Assembly (NCBI GenBank): GCA_035288865.1
Contig: DATDZA010000018.1
Span: 1 to 64,000, forward strand
Source: GCA-2688775 sp035288865
Lineage (GTDB): Archaea; Nanobdellota; Nanobdellia; Woesearchaeales; GW2011-AR4
Reading direction: 5' to 3'
DNA length: 64,000 nt
Made by a program: the position numbers and the translations under genes. This document shows, one piece after another, positions 50,055 through 59,149 of the stretch. The notes under the pieces were generated by a model. It did no database searches, had not been told where the DNA came from, and was given only the letters and a program-made list of their open reading frames with translations. The first letter of the stretch is position 1, and every line of letters starts with the position of its first letter.

Positions 50055-52115
50055 ATGGTATACCTTTCGATATTAGTATTTTTTGCATTGACGTTTTTTC
50101 TCGGATATAGTGCAACTTCTTTTGTCAAAAACTCCGGGAATTTTCTTGAAAGAAACCTTATGAGAATCGGAATCGGTTTGGCTTTGATTCCGCTTGTGGG
50201 GCTAATGCTGAATATTATTCACGTTCCGATTGACTGGAAAATTATTTTGGGATTGAGCTTGATTTATCCGGTTTATTATGTTATACGATTCAGACCAAAA
50301 CCGAAGTTTGAATTCAAGCTTACAAAAGCGGATATAGGCATTTTGGTGATGCTGCTAATTTTCCTTGCGAACTTCTATGTGTACGCTTCGGGCGCATTCC
50401 GCTATCCTTACCTTGAGGATGATGACTCATGGAGCCATGCGATTGGAGCAAAATATGCATCTGTCGAAAAAAATGTTTTTACGCAGCAAAGGACCCTTCA
50501 TTATGTTGATCCTTATCCTCCGTCTTATGATATGGTGATGGGAATTATGCATCAAGCAAATGATTCACTTTACTTTACATTAAAATTTTTTAATGCTCTA
50601 ATAATTTCATTATCAATAATCTTCTTTTATTTTTTTGTGAATGAGTTATTAGGGAACCGGAACAAGGCTTTGTTTGCAGCTTTCGCCCTTGCATCTGTGC
50701 CTGCATTTATGTCACATTTCATCTGGGCAATATCGCTTGCAGTTCCATTATATTTTGTATGCTTCTATGCATTAGAAAAGATAAAACAAGACAATAAATG
50801 GTGGATTGTTGCAGGCTTAAGCATGGCAACAACATTTACTGTGACACCAACTCATTCAACTTATTTTGGCCTGATGCTGATTTTGTATGTTGGCTCTAAA
50901 ATGATTGTAGAAAGAAAAATTTTATTTTACCATCTCGGGGCTGGAATTCTCGGCGCCTCTTTGTCATTTTTGCTGTGGTGGCTGCCAATGCTGCTCAAGC
51001 ACGGGTTTGTTGGTGTACTGGAGGGGATTGGATTCAGCACTGAAATATTGAGCACGGTGGGGAGCGCTGCGGCTTTTAGAGGCACTGGCGATAGGGCATA
51101 CAATTTTGCTGATTTTTTTATAGCCCAGAAGCAAAACATGGTTAACAATCCAATCGGCATCGGTATTGTCTTATTTATTCTATTACTCCTTTCGATTATT
51201 CTGGCTTATTATCTTGTTTATAAAAATTCGAAAAATCTCAAAGAGCAATCAAAAGCAAAATACTATATTCTGAACGGGATTGAAATAAGTTCAATAATTC
51301 TTTTTATTATCGGAATATTTCTTTTTGTCACCTCCAATAATTATGACATAACCAAAGCCGATCAAATCTGGCAACTGACAAGCCACATGAAGACTACACT
51401 TCCGTTCTTATTCATTTCATTATTAATAGTAATTTTACTTTTATTTTATCTTTCTGAAAAAATTCCTGAAGAAAGCAGATGGGTTTCAATTGCGCTTGTG
51501 TGGCTCTTATTTACTTTTTATGCTGTTAATGCGTCCATTTATCCGATAAAATTGTCAGCTTTCAGAACGTGGATGCTTTTTGTAATTCCTTTATGCATGC
51601 TGGCAGCAGAAGCGGCATTTGGAATTATGAATCTCGCCAAGGGATTGGCTGGAAATGCTGCTAAATATATCATACTAATTTTATTGATTGGCGGAATATT
51701 TTTTACATCAACTCAGCAGAAAATCGCTGTGAATACCTCCCCAAACTGGCCACCGGGTGGATTTTGGACTTCTGCGGATGAAATAACGTCTTACATCTGG
51801 ATGAAGGACAATCTTCCAAAGAACAGCCACGTTTTTACTTTTGCAAATGACGGCACAGTTATTGGGATGGATATGTATACATGTAAATGGTGCGATGAAG
51901 TAAAAGAATACAAAAAGAACGGATTTAACCAGACAGCGCAGGATACTTATGATTGGTTCAAATCAAATGATTATGATTATGTAATAATCGACGGGCAGAC
52001 TGTCAGCAAATTTGGATTAAATGAGTCCCTCAGCAAATTAAAAGAATTTGAGGCCTCCGGAAGGTTTCACGCAGTTTTTTCCAATAATGGCGGAGTGATT
52101 TTTAAGGTAGCTTAG
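50055..52115 (+). CDS. Large GT-C-like polytopic membrane protein
   Basis: 686 residues with about 13 hydrophobic helices and a soluble C-terminus of about 120 residues (from NTSPNWPPGGFW). The first extracytoplasmic loop has YPYLEDDDSWSHAIGAKYA, with acidic residues where GT-C enzymes place a catalytic Asp. YIWMKDNLPKNSHVFTFAND and NDYDYVIIDGQ in the tail resemble the C-terminal parts of archaeal PMT-like and Stt3-like proteins. The WWDYG motif of oligosaccharyltransferase is absent. It probably transfers a sugar from a lipid-phosphate carrier outside the cell. Confidence 0.75.
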   Translation: MVYLSILVFFALTFFLGYSATSFVKNSGNFLERNLMRIGIGLALIPLVGLMLNIIHVPIDWKIILGLSLIYPVYYVIRFRPKPKFEFKLTKADIGILVMLLIFLANFYVYASGAFRYPYLEDDDSWSHAIGAKYASVEKNVFTQQRTLHYVDPYPPSYDMVMGIMHQANDSLYFTLKFFNALIISLSIIFFYFFVNELLGNRNKALFAAFALASVPAFMSHFIWAISLAVPLYFVCFYALEKIKQDNKWWIVAGLSMATTFTVTPTHSTYFGLMLILYVGSKMIVERKILFYHLGAGILGASLSFLLWWLPMLLKHGFVGVLEGIGFSTEILSTVGSAAAFRGTGDRAYNFADFFIAQKQNMVNNPIGIGIVLFILLLLSIILAYYLVYKNSKNLKEQSKAKYYILNGIEISSIILFIIGIFLFVTSNNYDITKADQIWQLTSHMKTTLPFLFISLLIVILLLFYLSEKIPEESRWVSIALVWLLFTFYAVNASIYPIKLSAFRTWMLFVIPLCMLAAEAAFGIMNLAKGLAGNAAKYIILILLIGGIFFTSTQQKIAVNTSPNWPPGGFWTSADEITSYIWMKDNLPKNSHVFTFANDGTVIGMDMYTCKWCDEVKEYKKNGFNQTAQDTYDWFKSNDYDYVIIDGQTVSKFGLNESLSKLKEFEASGRFHAVFSNNGGVIFKVA

Positions 52116-52116
52116 C

Positions 52117-53328
52117 CTATTTTTTCACAAAACTTTCATAAACTTTCATTAGTTTCTTTACAGACGCCGATACCGAGAATTCAGCTGCTCTTGCAAGCAA
52201 TTTCTTCTTATTCCATTTTCTATTCATGGCAAGAATTATTTTTTCTGCCAGTTCGCTCACGTCTTTTGGCTTGACTAAAAATCCTACATCACTATTAACC
52301 AATTCCGGAGTTCCAGCAACATTTGTTGCAACAACAGGCTTCCCGCATGCTAGAGCCTCGCATAAAACAACCGGAAGGCCTTCATTCAGACTGGGCAAAA
52401 CAAATAAATCGCAGGCATTCATGTAATCTGCGACCTCGTCATTTGTTCTCATGCCAAGAAATGTTATATTGCCGCAGAGATCCAAGTCAGACGCTAGTTT
52501 TCTTAAGCCAGAGTCCAGGTCGCCTCTTCCTATAATCAGGCATAAAATATTTTTTTCTTTTTTAGTTATTATTTTCATTGCCTTGATAAGATATTCTACT
52601 CCTTTTCTTGTGAAAAGATGCCCGACAAAAAGTATTATTTTCTTGCCTTTGGGCAGATTTAGCTGTTTCCTTGATTTGGTATTATCCTTGGGCTTGAATC
52701 TATCAAGCCTTGCACCCATTGGAATTATATGGAACTTTTTATCTTTGATTCCCAAGCTTTCAATCTCCCTTTTTAAAAAATCACTTTGGCATATTATTAC
52801 ATCAGAATTTCTCAATGTGGATTTAGTCAAAATGCTTGAGGGAAATTCATGCGCAAGCCTGGTTATATCCTCCCCGTAAACTGTGACGCATAGCGGCACG
52901 CTGTATTTTTTCTTTATATGGCTTCCTAACAATCCCTCGCTTAAAGAGCCGTGCATATGTATAATGTCGGGGTCCCATTCTTCAACAATTTTCTCTGCGA
53001 GCTTTTTGGATGCATAATATGAGAAAAAGCTTTCAAATGGCAGATAGAAATTGAGCAGTTTCAGCTTGAATATAACCCTTGGCATCATGAAATATTTTGG
53101 ATGGTAAACTTCCATGCCATTGACTTTTTCTTCGGCAGGAATTTCAGAAAACCTGTGATACGGATTAAAAGCCTTAATTTTTGGGACATAAGCATGAGGA
53201 AATATTATCTTTATTTTACAAAATTTTTTTAATTCATCGAGATGATTTAAAAGAAAAACTGAAGCTATGGGATTATGCTTTGTCGGTAAAGTATGCGTCA
53301 AAACAAGAATTTTTAATTTTTTACTCAT
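52117..53328 (-). CDS. GT4 family glycosyltransferase
   Basis: 403 residues, GT-B fold. The N-terminus is ILVLTHTLPTKHNPIASVFL. DIIHMHGSLSEG, VYGEDITRLAHEF, KIILFVGHLFTRKGVEYLIK and SLNEGLPVVLCEALACGKPV follow, the last being the EX7E region. It overlaps the 3' end of the rfbB-like gene by 8 nt. Together with that dehydratase and the epimerase upstream it may assemble a deoxysugar-containing glycan. Confidence 0.88.
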   Translation of the reverse strand: MSKKLKILVLTHTLPTKHNPIASVFLLNHLDELKKFCKIKIIFPHAYVPKIKAFNPYHRFSEIPAEEKVNGMEVYHPKYFMMPRVIFKLKLLNFYLPFESFFSYYASKKLAEKIVEEWDPDIIHMHGSLSEGLLGSHIKKKYSVPLCVTVYGEDITRLAHEFPSSILTKSTLRNSDVIICQSDFLKREIESLGIKDKKFHIIPMGARLDRFKPKDNTKSRKQLNLPKGKKIILFVGHLFTRKGVEYLIKAMKIITKKEKNILCLIIGRGDLDSGLRKLASDLDLCGNITFLGMRTNDEVADYMNACDLFVLPSLNEGLPVVLCEALACGKPVVATNVAGTPELVNSDVGFLVKPKDVSELAEKIILAMNRKWNKKKLLARAAEFSVSASVKKLMKVYESFVKK

Positions 53329-54301
53329 CTTTATTTGATTGGCTTTTATCAGCTTTGTTTTCCCACCATCTTTTGTTGGACTTATACCATTCTATTGTCT
53401 CGTTCAATCCGTCTTCAAAACTGTATTGCTGCATCCACCCCAGCGCTTTTATTTTTCTGGTATCCACACTATACCTCCTGTCATTGAATGGCCTGTCCTC
53501 AACAAAATCAATATGGCTGTCATCTTTTCCAAGTTTTTTTAAAATCAATGTGGCGAGCTTAAGGTTTGACATTTCATCAGATGTTCCAAGATTGTATATT
53601 TCACCTATCCTGCCTTTGTTAAATACCAAGTCAAGCGCATTTGCAAAGTCATTGACGAACATGTAAGTCCTTATGTTTGAGCCGCTGCCGTGCAAGGGGA
53701 TTTTTTTGTTCTTCAGGAGCCTTGTTATAAATCTAGGTATTATTTTTTCGGGATACTGGAATGGCCCATAAACATTGTTGCTTCTGACCACTGTTAAAGG
53801 CATCCTGTATGTCTTGTAATAGGATCTCGCTATCATCTCAGCGCCTGCTTTTGATGCAGAGTAAGGGTTATTGGGGCTTAGTATAGAATCTTCCTTGAAA
53901 GAACCTTTTTCTATATCACCATAAACTTCGTCAGTTGAAACGTGCAAAAATTTTTTTATTTTATTTAATCTCGCAGCCTCAAGCAAAACATGAGTGCCAT
54001 AAGTGTTAGACATTGTAAATATCAGCGAATTGCCTATTGAATTGTCAACGTGGCTCTCTGCAGCTAGATGCACGACGCAATTGACATCTTTAAGAAGTTT
54101 AATCAGGAATTTAAAATTACAAACATCGCCATTTACAAATTTATAGTTCTTCTTGTTTTTTATGTCATCAAGGCTTTTTAAGTCTGCCGCGTAAGTGAGC
54201 TTGTCTAAATTAATTATTTGATGCTCAGGATACTTATTAACCATGAGCCTTGTAAAATTACTGCCCATGAATCCTGCGCCGCCTGTTACTAGTATTTTCA
54301 T
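53321..54301 (-). CDS. rfbB: dTDP-glucose 4,6-dehydratase-like SDR
   Basis: 326 residues. ILVTGGAGFMGSNFTRLMV binds NAD, HLAAESHVDNSI is the classic RmlB segment, STDEVYGDI holds the catalytic Asp-Glu, and PYSASKAGAEMI the Tyr and Lys. RSNNVYGPFQYPEKIIPRF matches the RmlB family. It would produce dTDP-4-keto-6-deoxyglucose. No rmlA-type gene adjoins it; the nucleotidyltransferase at 26387 might supply the donor. It lies one base after the epimerase gene ends. Confidence 0.88.
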   Translation of the reverse strand: MKILVTGGAGFMGSNFTRLMVNKYPEHQIINLDKLTYAADLKSLDDIKNKKNYKFVNGDVCNFKFLIKLLKDVNCVVHLAAESHVDNSIGNSLIFTMSNTYGTHVLLEAARLNKIKKFLHVSTDEVYGDIEKGSFKEDSILSPNNPYSASKAGAEMIARSYYKTYRMPLTVVRSNNVYGPFQYPEKIIPRFITRLLKNKKIPLHGSGSNIRTYMFVNDFANALDLVFNKGRIGEIYNLGTSDEMSNLKLATLILKKLGKDDSHIDFVEDRPFNDRRYSVDTRKIKALGWMQQYSFEDGLNETIEWYKSNKRWWENKADKSQSNKDE

Positions 54302-54302
54302 T

Positions 54303-55256
54303 CTAATCCTCTACTCTCCTATGGAATTCTATAGCTTTTTTGAGCCCGTCATCAAGATTTGTTTTTGGCTTCCATCCAAATGTTTTTTTTGCCTTTGAAA
54401 TTTCAAAATAAAAACTTCCCAATTCAAAATCCGAAATTTCATTCGGGAAAGGGACAAGCTTGAATTTACCGGACTTGCACATTGATATTATTTTTTCAGC
54501 AACTTCCTTCAAAGTCACTTTTATGCCGGAGCCGGCATTGAAAATTCCGTCTTCGTGGCCTGAATTTATTATTTTAATTATCAAGTCAATTAAATCATCA
54601 ATGTACACAAGGTCTTTGATATCTTTCCCGTATCCGTTTACATAGAAAGTTTCATTTTTTAGTGCCATTTTTATGAACTTGTCCAGCACGCTGTACGTTT
54701 GTTCGCCGCTCAGGCTTGGCCCATAAACCTGCGATAGCCTTATTATTACTGACTTAAGTCCAAACGCACGTCTGTATAACTCACAATAGCCCTCTGCTGC
54801 CTGCTTGTTTATACCATACAATGATATTGGTTTTTTGCAGTAATCTTCTTTAACGGGCTGCTTGGGATCCTTTACTATTCCAAACTGCGCCCTAGTGCCG
54901 AAGAAAATATATTTTGAATTTTTATTTATTTTTCTTCTTGCCTCAAGCACATTAATCTGGCCTTTGCAGTTTATATCAAGATCATCGTAAGGATTAAATA
55001 TCGGCCCGTGATTGACAACAGAAGCAAGGTTAATTACAATATCTTTTCCCCCCACTGCGCTTTCAACCGATTTGTAATTGCAAATATTCCCTTCAATAAA
55101 CTTTATATTTTTTGCAAAGCCAAGTTTTTTGATTTTAGAAGAATCTTTTGAGAATATAACTACTTCCTGCTCTAGCTCAACAAGCTTTTTTGCAAGGTGG
55201 AGCCCTATGAAGCCTGCACCACCGATTAAAAGAATTTTTTTGTTTTTTAGTCTCAT
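54303..55256 (-). CDS. NAD-dependent sugar epimerase/dehydratase
   Basis: 317 residues, extended SDR. It starts KILLIGGAGFIGLHLAKKL. INLASVVNHGPIFNPYDD, FFGTRAQFGIVKDPKQPVKE and LYGINKQAAEGY (Tyr and Lys) give the active site; the Ser of the triad seems to be Thr in FFGTRAQFG. RLSQVYGPSLSGEQTY follows. It resembles UDP-sugar epimerases and dTDP-deoxysugar enzymes; substrate cannot be set. It is directly upstream of the rfbB-like gene. Confidence 0.82.
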   Translation of the reverse strand: MRLKNKKILLIGGAGFIGLHLAKKLVELEQEVVIFSKDSSKIKKLGFAKNIKFIEGNICNYKSVESAVGGKDIVINLASVVNHGPIFNPYDDLDINCKGQINVLEARRKINKNSKYIFFGTRAQFGIVKDPKQPVKEDYCKKPISLYGINKQAAEGYCELYRRAFGLKSVIIRLSQVYGPSLSGEQTYSVLDKFIKMALKNETFYVNGYGKDIKDLVYIDDLIDLIIKIINSGHEDGIFNAGSGIKVTLKEVAEKIISMCKSGKFKLVPFPNEISDFELGSFYFEISKAKKTFGWKPKTNLDDGLKKAIEFHRRVED

Positions 55257-55315
55257 TTTATGATTTACTTAAGTTTTTTACTGAGCTATTTTTAGGCGGG
55301 AACCATAAACGGTGA

Positions 55316-56164
55316 TTATTTCTTAAAATTATAAAGAGCATCGGTAATGTATCTATGGCGCTCCATATTGTAATAAAAAGCCAAAATCCATATTAATTTT
55401 GCAATAAATAATACTAACAAATATGGCACAATAAACCCCACCACTGAGATTGGATAGTCCATTTTGTTTCTAAAAATATACTCCGTTAATGTTAAGATGA
55501 TTAGTATAGGGCAGGAGAAATATGCTGAATAAAATAGGCCGTTGAATGGGTAAATCCCGAATAGCTTATGGATTATGCTTGTCTTAGACCACACGATCTT
55601 TTTTTGAGTATTCCATAATAATCTGCCCATCACTGGCCTGTAATTTTTTAGTGGCATACCCATTTCCATCATGCCGGTTTTTATTGATGACCTCATTGCG
55701 TAAGTTATAGAATGTTCTAAAGTTATAATCAGGGTGATGGCCAATCCCAGGTATAAATATAATCCATTGCTGTAAATTTTTGAGAGGCCAACACCAATTC
55801 CAGTACCAAAGCATATAGACCAAACGTAATGGCTCATCTCATCGAAGAAGATACCCTCAAAACTTTTTTGATTAAGTATTCTTGCGATGTCCCCGTCTGA
55901 GCTGTCTAGAGTATAAAATAAAAAAAATAATGCAATCCCGACTGCGAAATAAATATATGTGCCTAAGGATAAGAATATGTAGCCCAAAACTCCCAAGAGA
56001 TACGTGAATAGGGTTAGCTTGTTTGGTGTAGCGCCTAATTTTATCAGAATATATGTAAACGGAAGAGAAATTTTAACATATATTGTGTTCCCCTTTTTCT
56101 TTGATTTTATATCCGCTTCCTGCCTCGCTGCTAAATCTTTAAATGAAATATTCTTGCTCGTCAT
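55316..56164 (-). CDS. CDP-alcohol phosphatidyltransferase-family membrane enzyme
   Basis: 282 residues with about six hydrophobic helices. The motif reads YTLDSSDGDIARILNQKSF followed by EGIFFDEMSHY. So DXXDGXXAR, G and the third Asp are kept, while the fourth Asp (the proposed base) is His. This differs from standard phospholipid synthases but fits a group seen in polysaccharide clusters. A TTTAAA box is centred 27.5 nt upstream of the ATG. It could transfer a CDP-alcohol or attach a polyol phosphate to a lipid or glycan. Confidence 0.8.
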   Translation of the reverse strand: MTSKNISFKDLAARQEADIKSKKKGNTIYVKISLPFTYILIKLGATPNKLTLFTYLLGVLGYIFLSLGTYIYFAVGIALFFLFYTLDSSDGDIARILNQKSFEGIFFDEMSHYVWSICFGTGIGVGLSKIYSNGLYLYLGLAITLIITLEHSITYAMRSSIKTGMMEMGMPLKNYRPVMGRLLWNTQKKIVWSKTSIIHKLFGIYPFNGLFYSAYFSCPILIILTLTEYIFRNKMDYPISVVGFIVPYLLVLFIAKLIWILAFYYNMERHRYITDALYNFKK

Positions 56165-56261
56165 TTATCTAATAATCAATGTAATCTATTTAAATCTTTA
56201 CCTCTAAAATAATTACTTTATTACCGCAACTTATTTATATGCTGCTGTACTTAATTAGTTT

Positions 56262-58136
56262 ATGTGCGGAATATGCGGTTTCAATTTTGAGGATCCGAAG
56301 CTTGCCAAAGTGATGAATGATTCCATAAGCCACAGGGGTCCGGATTCCGATGGAGTTTACACAGACAAAGGGATTTCTCTTGGCAACAGGAGGTTGAAAA
56401 TAATTGATTTGTCAGCCAACGGCAGAATGCCCATGGCAAATATAGAAGGAAATTTGATAATAACTTTTAATGGAGAAATTTACAATTTCCAGAAAATCAG
56501 AGACCAATTGGAAAAAAAAAGGCATAAATTTAATTCCCACTCAGATACGGAAGTTATTTTATACGCTTATCAAGAATACGGAAGCAAATGCCTGGGACTG
56601 TTCAATGGGGATTTTGCATTTGCAATATGGGATTCACAAAAAAAAGAATTATTTCTTGCTAGGGACAGGATTGGGATAAAGCCGCTGTATTATTACAATA
56701 AAGATGGCAAATTTATCTTTGCGTCTGAAATAAAAGCGATACTTCAGCACAAGGATGTCAAGCGGGCTGTCAATGAAAATTGCCTGAGGCAAATTATTCT
56801 TTATGCCTATCCAATAAGGGAAGAAACTCTGATTGAGAATATAATGGAGTTAAAGCCCGGGCATTTTCTCATCGTAAAAAACAACAAAATAAAGATTGAG
56901 AAATATTGGGATTTGCAAGCAAATGAAACAAACAAGACAGAAAATTTCTACAAAAAAACTGTCCAGCACCTGCTTTCTGAGTCGGTTAAAAGAAGAATGG
57001 TGGCCGATGTCCCATTGGGAGTATCACTATCCGGCGGCATTGATTCAAGCGTTCTTGTTGCGATGGCTAGCAGGCACAGCAAAGAGCCGGTGAAGACATT
57101 TACCGTAGGCTTTGGCGCAAATGATGAAGACTGCAGGCATGCGAGGATAATTGCTGACCACTTTGGAACAGACCATAGAGAAATTCATCTTGAATATGGA
57201 GACATGACAAAAGCTTTGGTCAAAGTGCTGTGGCACATGGAAATTCCAATTTCAAGGCCCGCAATGACCCCTCTTTATTATCTCTACAACAAAATAAGAG
57301 AGAAACTCACCGTCAGCTTAGCCGGGGAAGGTTCGGACGAGATTTTTGCCGGATACAATCGATATGATGCATACACCAAATTACCAAAGCCCGGCGAGGT
57401 AAAAGATAAAACCTATTACGATCAGTTAAAAGAAAAAATAAGCATGCCCCTTAACAAAAAAATAGAATATGTATCTTCAGGAGTTTTCAACAAGGATAAA
57501 AAGAAATTTTTTGGCAACAAGTTATTGAAAATCCCAAAAAATATCAATGTTATGAACACTTTTGGGCCTTACCTGAAAAACACAAAAAACGATGGAAAAC
57601 AGCTTAACAAGACACTGCTTTACGAACTCAAGACGGAAATACCTTATTTCCACTGCAACAAGCTGGACAAGCTTAGCATGGCAAATTCTCACGAGGTAAG
57701 AGTGCCATACCTTGATCACACTCTTGTCGAGTTTGCCATGACAATACCGTCGGAATACAAATTTTACGGCGCAGGGAAAAAAATAATCCTGCAAAAAATT
57801 GCCAATGAGCTGCTTCCGAGGGAAGTTGCAAAAAGAAGAAAAATGCCGATGGCAGTCCCATTGCATGATTTTTTCAATAAAGAATTTATTGATATTGCAG
57901 ACAATTTGCTTTCAGAACCGCAGATTAAGAAAAGAGAATATTATAAAATACCGGGAGTCAGGAAACTGGTAAGCAATATAAAACAAAACAAAGTTGTATT
58001 AGATAAAAATAATGTGACCGAAGACAATGCTTACAGGCAGCTTTTGTTTTTTACAAACTTGGAGTTGTGGATAAAATTATTTATTGAGAATGATAACTTC
58101 AGAAACCCTGACCTTGATATTAATTCTTATTTGTGA
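56262..58136 (+). CDS. asnB: Asparagine synthetase (glutamine-hydrolysing)-like amidotransferase
   Basis: 624 residues, full length. The N-terminal class II amidotransferase begins with Cys after Met removal (MCGICGFNFEDP) and has HRGPDSDGVY and FNGEIYNFQ. The synthetase domain has PLGVSLSGGIDSSVLVAMAS, the pyrophosphate loop, and AGEGSDEIFAGYNRY. It makes asparagine from aspartate with glutamine as the nitrogen source. In surface-glycan clusters such genes also amidate sugar acids, so a role on uronic acids made through UDP-glucuronate is possible. A TTTATAT box lies 26 nt upstream of the ATG. Confidence 0.9.
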   Translation: MCGICGFNFEDPKLAKVMNDSISHRGPDSDGVYTDKGISLGNRRLKIIDLSANGRMPMANIEGNLIITFNGEIYNFQKIRDQLEKKRHKFNSHSDTEVILYAYQEYGSKCLGLFNGDFAFAIWDSQKKELFLARDRIGIKPLYYYNKDGKFIFASEIKAILQHKDVKRAVNENCLRQIILYAYPIREETLIENIMELKPGHFLIVKNNKIKIEKYWDLQANETNKTENFYKKTVQHLLSESVKRRMVADVPLGVSLSGGIDSSVLVAMASRHSKEPVKTFTVGFGANDEDCRHARIIADHFGTDHREIHLEYGDMTKALVKVLWHMEIPISRPAMTPLYYLYNKIREKLTVSLAGEGSDEIFAGYNRYDAYTKLPKPGEVKDKTYYDQLKEKISMPLNKKIEYVSSGVFNKDKKKFFGNKLLKIPKNINVMNTFGPYLKNTKNDGKQLNKTLLYELKTEIPYFHCNKLDKLSMANSHEVRVPYLDHTLVEFAMTIPSEYKFYGAGKKIILQKIANELLPREVAKRRKMPMAVPLHDFFNKEFIDIADNLLSEPQIKKREYYKIPGVRKLVSNIKQNKVVLDKNNVTEDNAYRQLLFFTNLELWIKLFIENDNFRNPDLDINSYL

Positions 58137-58215
58137 TAGAGAATAACATAAACTTTTGGCAAACAAAATTATAAAACTTATTATACAACGCCTATAGCTT
58201 CTTTCGTTTTATATT

Positions 58216-59022
58216 TCATAAAGGTATCTCTTTAATCCTTGTCTTGCTTGATTTTATCCCCACACCAACCCAATTCTCGCCAAATAATCTCTCCAGCTTT
58301 AATATATCTATAAGTTTTGCTATCGGCTTTGGAAATAGTGTCATGCCAAATGCTTTGCTTTTGTAATCAAAGAAAACCCCCATCCTATACTTTGTTGCTT
58401 TAATCTTGTAAGGAAACAATTTTTCAAATTGCCTTTTTGAATAGACTTTTAGCAACGGAGCTCCCCATTCTTCCGTATTTTTATCTTTTTTTGATTCTGA
58501 CATGAATCTAAAATAAAATTTCCTAAAAATGTAATGCTTCCATCCTTTTGCATACAGATGAATTAAAATCTTGCCATTAGGTCTTAGAACTCTATATGCC
58601 TCCCTTATTGCTTTTTCCGTATCTGGAGTATGATGCAGCACGCCAAGAGAATAAACAAAATCAAAAGTATTATCCTCAAAAGGCAGGTTTTCTGCATCGG
58701 CTTGAATGAAAGTGCCTTTTAAATTATAAATATCAAATCGCCTTTTTGTTATTTTTATTGCAGTTTCTGTTAAATCTATTCCAGTTACTATTGCTCCGTT
58801 CTTGGCAAACTGAAGTATATCAGTTCCACCTCCGCAGCCTATCTCTAAGACTTTCTTTCCTTTCCACTTATCCCATTTCAGAATTTCTGGAAAATACTTG
58901 TAATAAATTTCATATCTTTTTTGCTCCTGTTCATCAAAATAAGGTTTTGTATTAATCTTTTTGCTTGAATAAGCATCCTGCGGAAGATGGTTCTCCCACC
59001 AGTTCTTTATTTTTGTTTTCAT
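58216..59022 (-). CDS. Class I SAM-dependent methyltransferase (methyltransferase 11 type)
   Basis: 268 residues. Motif I is VLEIGCGGGTDILQFAKNGA near residue 57, GIDLTETAIKITKRR follows, and DFVYSLGVLHHTPDTEKAI is motif IV. The 100 residues after the core have aromatic and basic character, as in many sugar- or lipid-modifying methyltransferases. The first 11 codons are repeated upstream in the 78-bp duplication, with a 24-residue decoy frame ending 7 nt before this start. Confidence 0.85.
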   Translation of the reverse strand: MKTKIKNWWENHLPQDAYSSKKINTKPYFDEQEQKRYEIYYKYFPEILKWDKWKGKKVLEIGCGGGTDILQFAKNGAIVTGIDLTETAIKITKRRFDIYNLKGTFIQADAENLPFEDNTFDFVYSLGVLHHTPDTEKAIREAYRVLRPNGKILIHLYAKGWKHYIFRKFYFRFMSESKKDKNTEEWGAPLLKVYSKRQFEKLFPYKIKATKYRMGVFFDYKSKAFGMTLFPKPIAKLIDILKLERLFGENWVGVGIKSSKTRIKEIPL

Positions 59023-59149
59023 CTTCTGTCATCTTAAACTGTTATTTATCTTTTTCAAACAATGAATTTTATTCTCCCACCAGTTCTTTATTTTTGTTTT
59101 CATCTTCTGTCATCTTAAACTGTTACTTGTCTTTTTCAAACAATGAATT
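58991..59149 (-). repeat. Tandem 78-bp duplication covering a gene junction
   Basis: Copy 1 is 58991-59068 and copy 2 is 59072-59149, offset by 81 bp with only two mismatches. On the minus strand each copy has the last codons of the GAPDH-like gene (NSLFEKDK, stop) followed by a short spacer and the first codons of the methyltransferase (MKTKIKNWWEN). The two mismatches fall at synonymous third positions of the GAPDH codons. A decoy ATG at 59103 opens a 24-residue frame that ends at 59029. Confidence 0.95.

Noticed and set aside
50055..52115. Assignment as oligosaccharyltransferase AglB/Stt3
   Set aside because: The helices and soluble tail are suggestive, but the WWDYG motif is absent.
52451..52879. 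A 142-residue plus-strand frame inside the GT4 gene at 52117-53328
   Set aside because: It is the reverse shadow of conserved GT4 motifs with no upstream signals.
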